DNA of 64,000 nt from Gnetum montanum (Eukaryota > Streptophyta > Gnetopsida > Gnetales > Gnetaceae), in the NCBI GenBank assembly GCA_015680685.1, contig MNCI01014438.1:836886-900885 (forward strand). Reading direction: 5' to 3'. The translations under genes and the position numbers were made by a program. The first letter of the stretch is position 1. Each line of letters starts with the position of its first letter. Of the stretch, positions 58,255-64,000 are shown piece by piece. Under the pieces are notes generated by a model, which was not told the DNA's origin, made no database searches, and saw nothing but the letters and a program-made list of their open reading frames with translations.

Positions 58255-59880
58255 TGCCCATCCATGCTTAATAATCCATATGGTTTCTTAGTTTTTCTAA
58301 TTTTTGTTTTCCAAAATTTTGATTTTACAAGTTATTTATTTACAAAATTTTTGATTTTTAGATTTTTCTAATTTTACATCATTGTTAGTACCTTTGAATA
58401 ATTTTTGATTATTTTACATTTTATTATATATTTTACTTTGTTTTATTTTGTTCAAGTATGATATTTCCTCATTTTTGCTAATAAAATTGCTTTATTGCCA
58501 TCAGACACAATGCCACTGTTGTTGTTTACTAATGATGGTTTGTGCTTAATGTTGTGATTGTTAATGTTTGGTTTCTATTTTTGAATTCTAATGTTTGATG
58601 ACTTTGACATGGTTTATTTTTCATGGAATAGGCAGTGAGTCCATGTTATCTACCCATTTAATGAACTCTATGGTTTTCCTTATTCTGGTAATTTGATATC
58701 CCTTCCATTAGAGAAACTTCTAATCAATTGGTGACCTTGGTAGTTTCAAAATTAGGAAGGATTCAAAGGTTTGTAAAGGATGTGACTTCAAGGGGACTCA
58801 GTACTCTTTGTAGTCTTCTACTTGCTTGAGTGATTGAGTGTTTTTCATGGACTTATTACCATTCCATTTCAACCACTGATAGGAAGTCAAATAAAGTCTT
58901 TGCATGGTGTGGTTCCCTTCCAAAAATTTAAAGAAAAAAAGATATGATGGGAATTTAAAGAACACCCCTTAGAAAAAATAAATGAATAAGTCCTTTCATG
59001 ATGTGGTTTCCATTTCAAAAGTAAAAAATGAAAAAAAATTATGAAAATTCAAAGCACACCCCTTAGACAAATAAATAGGCTACAAGGACTAGTTATGGGA
59101 CTAGAAAGATATGTACCTATGCCTAAAGGTTTTCTCTAACTAAAGCCCTCTCTCACTTCCTACTTCTCTCTTTTCTTCTCCTTATGTAATGGTGGTTGTC
59201 TCGTGGAAGCACTCTCGTGTCTCGTGTGAGTGGATCAATCTTAGGGTGGCAATGTCAAGTCATTGAAAGTGAATGATTTTGGTTTGGATTGAGGATAGAT
59301 CTTCCTAGGTCATTTTAAACAAAAATTCCATAAGGAACTTCTTATGACCTCAATTCAGAACTCCATTCCACCTTCTCTATCATCCATCCATTCCTCCTTA
59401 ACTCACCTTGTTGCCAGGTTCCATGTTATGCTCTATGTCTTAGTCTAATGTGTTTGAATTCTTGAGTAGATTCTTTTTGATTGGTCCTTAACTTTTCATA
59501 ATCATTAAATAAATTTTGTAGCCCACAGAATTCTTAGTTGAGGTTATGTTAGGGCAATAAGGGCATGAGCCTGCTATGGGAAGGACCCACTTGCATAGCT
59601 CTTGGTTTGGTTAGTTAAGGTCCCTTACCTTTGACATTGCTACAATCCTATCTTTCACCTATTCCATTGGGTATTCTACTTAGTGCTCCTTAACCTTTTA
59701 TTTCATTCATCCCCCAAATGAATTTTTCTTCCTTTTTCCAAATTTATGAGCTTTAATGCCCTCTTCTCATGTTTTCATACTATTCTTGACCTTTTGAGCT
59801 TTCATTTGATCCCAATTTCATCCAAACATTCTTTGTATTTTGCAAGTTTGACCAAAGTCAATGTTTGTCTACAATGATCA
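58255..59880 (+). other. Non-coding spacer between pol and third ORF
   Basis: No domain is seen. Two diverged copies of an approximately 110 bp unit ('catggtgtggttcccttc', then 'cacaccccttaga') lie at 58905-59075. The remainder is AT-rich. Confidence 0.6.
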
Positions 59881-59887
59881 ACAATTG

Positions 59888-59978
59888 CATTGACAAGGCC
59901 TCATCAATGCAGCTGATCATGTTGATGAGGCCCTATCAACGAGGCCTCGTCAACGCAGTGCTTACATCCTATATATGC
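59888..59978 (+). promoter_or_regulatory. Internal copy of the LTR-type palindrome cluster with TATA
   Basis: Three copies of the LTR palindrome theme occur: 'cattgacaaggcctcatcaat' region (59888-59910), GTTGATGAGGCCCTATCAAC (59921-59940) and CAACGAGGCCTCGTCAACG (59937-59955), which has a perfect CGAGGCCTCG core. 'tatatatgcc' follows at about 59970. This is the same order and spacing as in the LTR. It lies about 430-450 bp before the third ORF, so it may be a promoter for it; this is inferred. Confidence 0.55.
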
Positions 59979-60399
59979 CACCATGCACTTAGGAATTTTT
60001 TGACATTTTCCTCATAACACATGGGGAGTTTTTGTAAATTTTTAGAGCCCATAACTTCCCAATAATTTGTCCAAATCACTCCATTTTTAGATCTTACACT
60101 TATTGGAGGTAAGATCTTTATCATGGGGGCTACAAAACTTAAGGTTTTTAATGAAAAATAGATGAAATTTTTTGGAAAATTTTCTAGCTCCCCCAAAGGG
60201 TTAATAACCTTAACAATATACAAACATCAATTTTTTTGAAGAGTTAGCCCTTTTAGCATCCTATGGGATGAATTATTACCAATAACACATAACTAAATAA
60301 TAATTGGAATAATTAAATAAGCCATAATTACAACTTAGTCAAGTGTAACTATCCTTAAGAGATAAAGGTATCCCAATTGCTTTAAGTTACACAATGATT
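59979..60399 (+). other. Candidate leader of the third ORF
   Basis: AT-rich, no coding domain. The minus-strand open stretch at 59969-60223 has no family match and is treated as chance. Confidence 0.45.
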
Positions 60400-63260
60400 G
60401 CTAGCCCATGGTCTCATTGTGATTATAGATGATGCCAAAATAGAAACACCTATAGGAAGGAGAACCTTCTCAACCAAGGGAGAAGCAGCCTAGAGGTAGA
60501 ATCACCAGAGGAAACCCATGCAATGATACCTCTTCATGAGGAGCCCAAAGTGGAATCTATTCAATAGATTCCAAAAGAAGAAATGTCCATAGAATAATCA
60601 CAACAAGGAGAAGTGCCTAGACCTATGCTAAGGCTTGAAGTCACCCTGACTCAAGCCTACCTTGACATTATCATGTCCCAAGAAATCTAATAATTAGTTC
60701 TTTAGGAAATCAACTTTAAATCATTCTTAGAGAAAGCTCCAGCAGATGTTAAGACTCAACTACAAACCTCTCCCATGTGGCCAATCATCAGATCCAGTGG
60801 GAAGTGGTACATGGACGATACATATCTCTTATAGAGTAATCGAAGGCTAGGGTCCACTATAAAAATCAAGAACATTAAAGTGTCCTACTTGGTAGAAGCT
60901 ATTGCGTAGGCACTGGGGTTGCCTAGCACTGGGAGCTAGTTGGCAAAACTATGCATGAAAGGTGATCTTGAGGCTAAGAAGGAGTGGACTCAATAGTTCT
61001 ATGGGTTGACTGTAAGGAGTATGAGGTTGTTCACACCAGCAAAATGAATCTATTTCAAAATTTTGGCCTGTAACCTCAATCCAATGGTGAGGCCATGCAA
61101 GATGATCGCTTTCTCCACCCAAGCATGCACTACTCTAAGTAGGAAATTTCCTATCAACCTTCCACAACTATTCTACTTAGAGATTGATAAGCATTTCAAG
61201 AAAAATAAACATGGAAGAAAAAGCCTGCCCTTTCCATGCCTCATTTGAAAACTATGCAAAAGAGTAGGTTTTTTCTACTACTCCAATGACACAAGTAGGC
61301 ATGCTCCTTTGGCCATATGGTCCAAAATCATGAAATATAAGAAAATAGTGATGACTCAAAAAGAGGAGCAGTTTCCACCACCACCCACTGAAGAAACAAT
61401 GCTAGAAGCCCACGCTGCCATTGAGTGCCTACGCAAAATCCAAGAGTAGCTCTTGAGTGAAAAAGAGAAATGTGTAGGAATGAGTAGGATGGATGCATCT
61501 ATATATCAACTAGCAATGAGTTACCTTAATGAGGTGGCTCAAATAGTTAATCATATGGAGAGGGGTAGGCTAATTTTCTCTACCCAACGAGCATAGTTGC
61601 CTACGAGGTTGGATCCCAATGCTTGGAAGGTGATAGTGTTATTACCTCAACACCATTTACTCCTAAAAATCTCTAGGAATTCCACCACCTTCTCAATGCA
61701 TTTGGAGGAAGGTGAAGGGGAAATTTTCCTAGTGATGTAGCACCAAGGGTAGGAAATAATAGCTAAAGTGGTTACTGACCATGTTGCTAAAGCACTAAAT
61801 GCACTTCTGGCATCTGAACAAGACGTATCTGCACTTTGAGATGTGAAGAGGTTCATAGGCATAATTAGTGGGAAGTTGAATGTATCCTTTCATGAAGAAT
61901 TACTGGATCGAGTAGTGGGGGATCAGGCAAATGATTTTTGACATCTTCAATTTTCTGGAAAAAATCACCACAACCCAATTAAAGCTACTAGACACAAGGA
62001 GGAAGTGCATCATTTTGAAGTGACAACTTGAAATGGCTTAAGAACAAAATCAATGCTTGGCTGTGAAGGCTATCGGACTATGTGCCTACCTTGCTAATCC
62101 TGCAATCCTCAACCCTATAGAAATAAGAGATGAAGCTTTCCAATAGCTTTAGGAATGATTTAGGAAGGTTAAGGAGGAGGCAATAATGACCATCTTTAAC
62201 TTGTCCATAGCTAAAGCAAAAATGTATTCAATTTAGAAGGACTTGGCTTAGATGTGCCAGGAGAATGAAAATTTGACTGCTCAAAATCATTGCCTGTGTA
62301 ATATTGATGCTTAGAAGAAACAAACATAAAAATTTATTCATCAACAATAGGAGTAGCTTGCCAGGGTGAACACTGAATTGAGGAGATTGGCTACAAAAAA
62401 ATTAAAATATGTTAATGGAGGAAGTTCATGCTTTGTGCCAGAAGTCTACCATCAAGATCACTACCTAGAAGAATGAGGTCCTTAAGTTTGAAAAAGTGAA
62501 GCATCACTACAAAGACCAGATTGGACTATAGAAAGAAGTCAATGAGAAACACATCCAAATGATGAAGGTGAAAGTAAATGAAGCCCTCTAGCAACTTCAA
62601 CAAGGAAGAGAGGTTTGGTAGCTCATCATTGATGGGATTGATGCCTATAACAAGGTAGAGATTCCACTGAGGGAGTTGAAAATAGAAGAGATGATAGAAT
62701 ATATGGAGTTGATTAATCTTTGTTACAAAAACCTAGCACTACTAACTATTGAATGGACATGGTCAGAGTTGGAGAAATAAGTGGCTAGCTTGTATTTGTT
62801 ATATAAGGCAAATTTTAAGCACCACAAAGACACAAAGTAGAAGCTTGAGACCGTAAACACTAAACTTGAAGTTCTTGAAGCATGGTTCACAGATCAATGA
62901 TCAACTACTAAGAACCTAGCCAAATAGATGAATGACTACTAGGAATTGAAGGAAACAATCAAGGTGTTCAACATTGAATACAAATAGTTTGTTGTTTTTT
63001 TCATTAATGTGGAGTTGTTTCGTGCAATCCTGTGTCCCTAGGATGTGCTTGGTTCGACCCACATAAGTGAAGTTGCATGGACGTTGCTTGATCCCAGAAG
63101 TAAGGAGTAGAAAATGAAAGTGTTGATGGATGCTTTTTGCCTTCCACTTGAAGTTATATTAGTAGTAGGACCATCACAGCCACCTCAACCACTGCTTGTG
63201 CATGAAACTAGTGAAGGTCCCTTGGAACCTCAAGAGGCATCACCACTTAGGACCATTTGA
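60400..63260 (+). pseudogene. Third ORF of Athila-like element (plant transposon protein-like, coiled-coil tail)
   Basis: Coding-like sequence runs about 2.8 kb with stops and a few frame changes. A Pro/Glu-rich start (60.4-60.7 kb) precedes SSGKWYMDDTYLL (60790), KNIKVSYLVEAIA, then ALGLPSTGS (60870-60940), EAKKEWTQ and FYGLTVRSMRLFTPAK (60970-61045), ILACNLNPMVRPCKMIAFST, FPINLPQLFYLEID, KSLPFPCLI and LCKRVGFFYYSNDT (61060-61290). This resembles the 'putative plant transposon protein' domain ('L...LNPR...T.....A..LYAL..G..INLP.LI...I......K..LPFPSLIT.LC...GV'). The C-terminal half (61.4-63.2 kb) is rich in E, K, L and Q, suggesting coiled coils. Some Athila elements carry an env-like ORF here; I see no clear signal peptide or transmembrane segment. 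Confidence 0.6.
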
Positions 63261-63505
63261 TCTTCTCCACCACTCTTCATGCAACCAAGGAATGTGCCGT
63301 CTAATTTTGAAAAGTCATGTTATGGTGTTCATTTTTGTGTCCTAAACACTGTCATTTTTGTAATGTGTTGATTCGTACACCCGGGCACTTCATTTTTTAC
63401 CAAGTCAGTTAGTGTATTTTGTTTGAGAAAAGTTAGTCAATAATCCCATACTTTCCCAATTTTGTAAAAAACCTCAAGGATGAGTTTTCATTGATTCCTA
63501 GGGTA
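63261..63505 (+). other. 3' untranslated region before the 3' LTR
   Basis: No domain. The bases just before the LTR ('gattcctagggta') make a poor polypurine tract. Confidence 0.5.
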
Positions 63506-64000
63506 TGATGAGTTGCAGTTCAGTTAGCTACGTTGATGAGGCCTCGTTGACATGGCCTCATTGGTTGGGCCTTGTTGACAAGGCCTAGTCGACACATCAT
63601 ATCATGCGTCGATCAAGCCTTATTGATGTAGTGTATATTTTTTTTACTATAAATATGTTCCTACTAGACATATTTATGGTAATAGAGATCTTAGTTGTAG
63701 CGAAGCTCTTGCAATTTTTCATTTGAAAGTTAGAATTTTTCTCCTGAGTGCTTGCAGCAAGAGTCATTGAGTGTACAAATCTTTATTCAAGCATTGTTGT
63801 ACTTGAGCACGACAGTGTGTGCGGTAATAAAGATGAGCTTTTTGATAAACCTTGTAGCACTTTGGATAGATTAAATATTTTGTTTATACATTTAATGTTT
63901 TCAATTATTCATTTAATTCTTTCAATTATTTATTAAATGTTTCCAGTAATTAAGTTAATGAAGCAATTAAGTAAGATAGATTAAACACATAAGTACAACC
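63506..64000 (+). repeat. Athila-like 3' LTR, cut by the window end
   Basis: It starts TGATGAGTTG and follows the 5' LTR (51175 onward) to the last base. It has the palindrome cluster at 63529-63632 and TATA 'ctataaatatg' at about 63647-63657. Roughly 430 bp more should lie beyond the edge, followed by a target duplication to compare with 51170-51174. Confidence 0.9.

Larger units (their letters stand above)
51175..64000 (+). mobile_element. Athila-like Ty3 element, right end outside the window
   Basis: 5' LTR 51175-52096, tRNA-Asp primer site, gag-protease-RT-RNase H-integrase (52258-58222), about 2.2 kb spacer, third ORF (60.4-63.26 kb) and a 3' LTR starting at 63506. At least 12.8 kb in all. 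LTR termini TGATGA/TCATCA are a perfect inverted repeat. It sits inside the Tat-like element. The same family is present in reverse at 0.4-2.68 kb. It is the best-preserved element in the window but has many stops. Confidence 0.9.

Noticed and set aside
1-64000. CRISPR arrays, bacterial operons, tRNA genes, riboswitches
   Set aside because: No regularly spaced short repeats with unique spacers, no Shine-Dalgarno-led operons and no cloverleaf-type sequence were seen; the window is eukaryotic repeat DNA.

Overview
The window is a plant nuclear segment built almost entirely from old, nested LTR retrotransposons. It is AT-rich, tRNA-primed LTR elements lie in both orientations, and nearly every reading frame is broken. 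I see no intact host gene. LTRs up to about 3.3 kb, deep decay and nesting suggest a large-genome seed plant, possibly a gymnosperm, but nothing here fixes the species. Element boundaries and domain calls were made by reading and comparing copies by eye; no alignment was computed.

Layout. (1) 0.4-2.68 kb: minus-strand Athila-like gag/protease/RT fragment. (2) 2.69-11.09 kb: plus-strand Ty3/gypsy 'element A' with a truncated 5' LTR, initiator-Met primer site, almost no gag, broken pol, polypurine tract and a 3336 bp 3' LTR. (3) 11.47-18.2 kb: LTR, primer site and copia-type gag of a gag-only (TR-GAG-like) element, then an ORF resembling the 'putative plant transposon protein' domain and an array of about 265 bp tandem repeats. 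(4) 18.2-20 kb: 3' end of a gypsy pol with its tract and LTR. (5) 20.6-27.2 kb: minus-strand 'element B' (LTR, pol, gag) of the same LTR family as A. (6) 29.67-41.08 kb: minus-strand 'element C' of this family, reduced to two LTRs around a gag stub. Its 3' LTR is split by a complete 6.0 kb minus-strand TR-GAG-like element (30.25-36.27 kb) with a 5 bp target duplication. (7) 42.06-43.26 kb: minus-strand pseudogene of a CCR4-type exonuclease/deadenylase, the only host-gene-derived sequence recognised. A 5S rRNA-derived segment (43.9-44.0 kb) and a minisatellite (44.1-44.5 kb) follow. (8) 45.2-51.17 kb: leader, gag and protease of a Tat-like Ty3 element. (9) 51.175 kb to the right edge: a nearly complete Athila-like element with 922 bp LTRs, a tRNA-Asp primer site, a polyprotein in one reading frame for more than 4 kb, a long spacer and a third ORF. 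Its 3' LTR runs off the window.

How it fits together. The autonomous families (A/B/C, Tat-like, Athila-like) encode the usual gag, protease, reverse transcriptase, RNase H and integrase. The TR-GAG-like family has gag only and would have needed pol from elsewhere. Both the TR-GAG-like and the Athila-like LTRs carry clusters of CpG-containing palindromes just upstream of a TATA-like box. The Athila-like element repeats this arrangement internally, upstream of its third ORF. Many stops and primer-site mismatches look like C-to-T or G-to-A changes, as expected from decay of methylated, silenced repeats.
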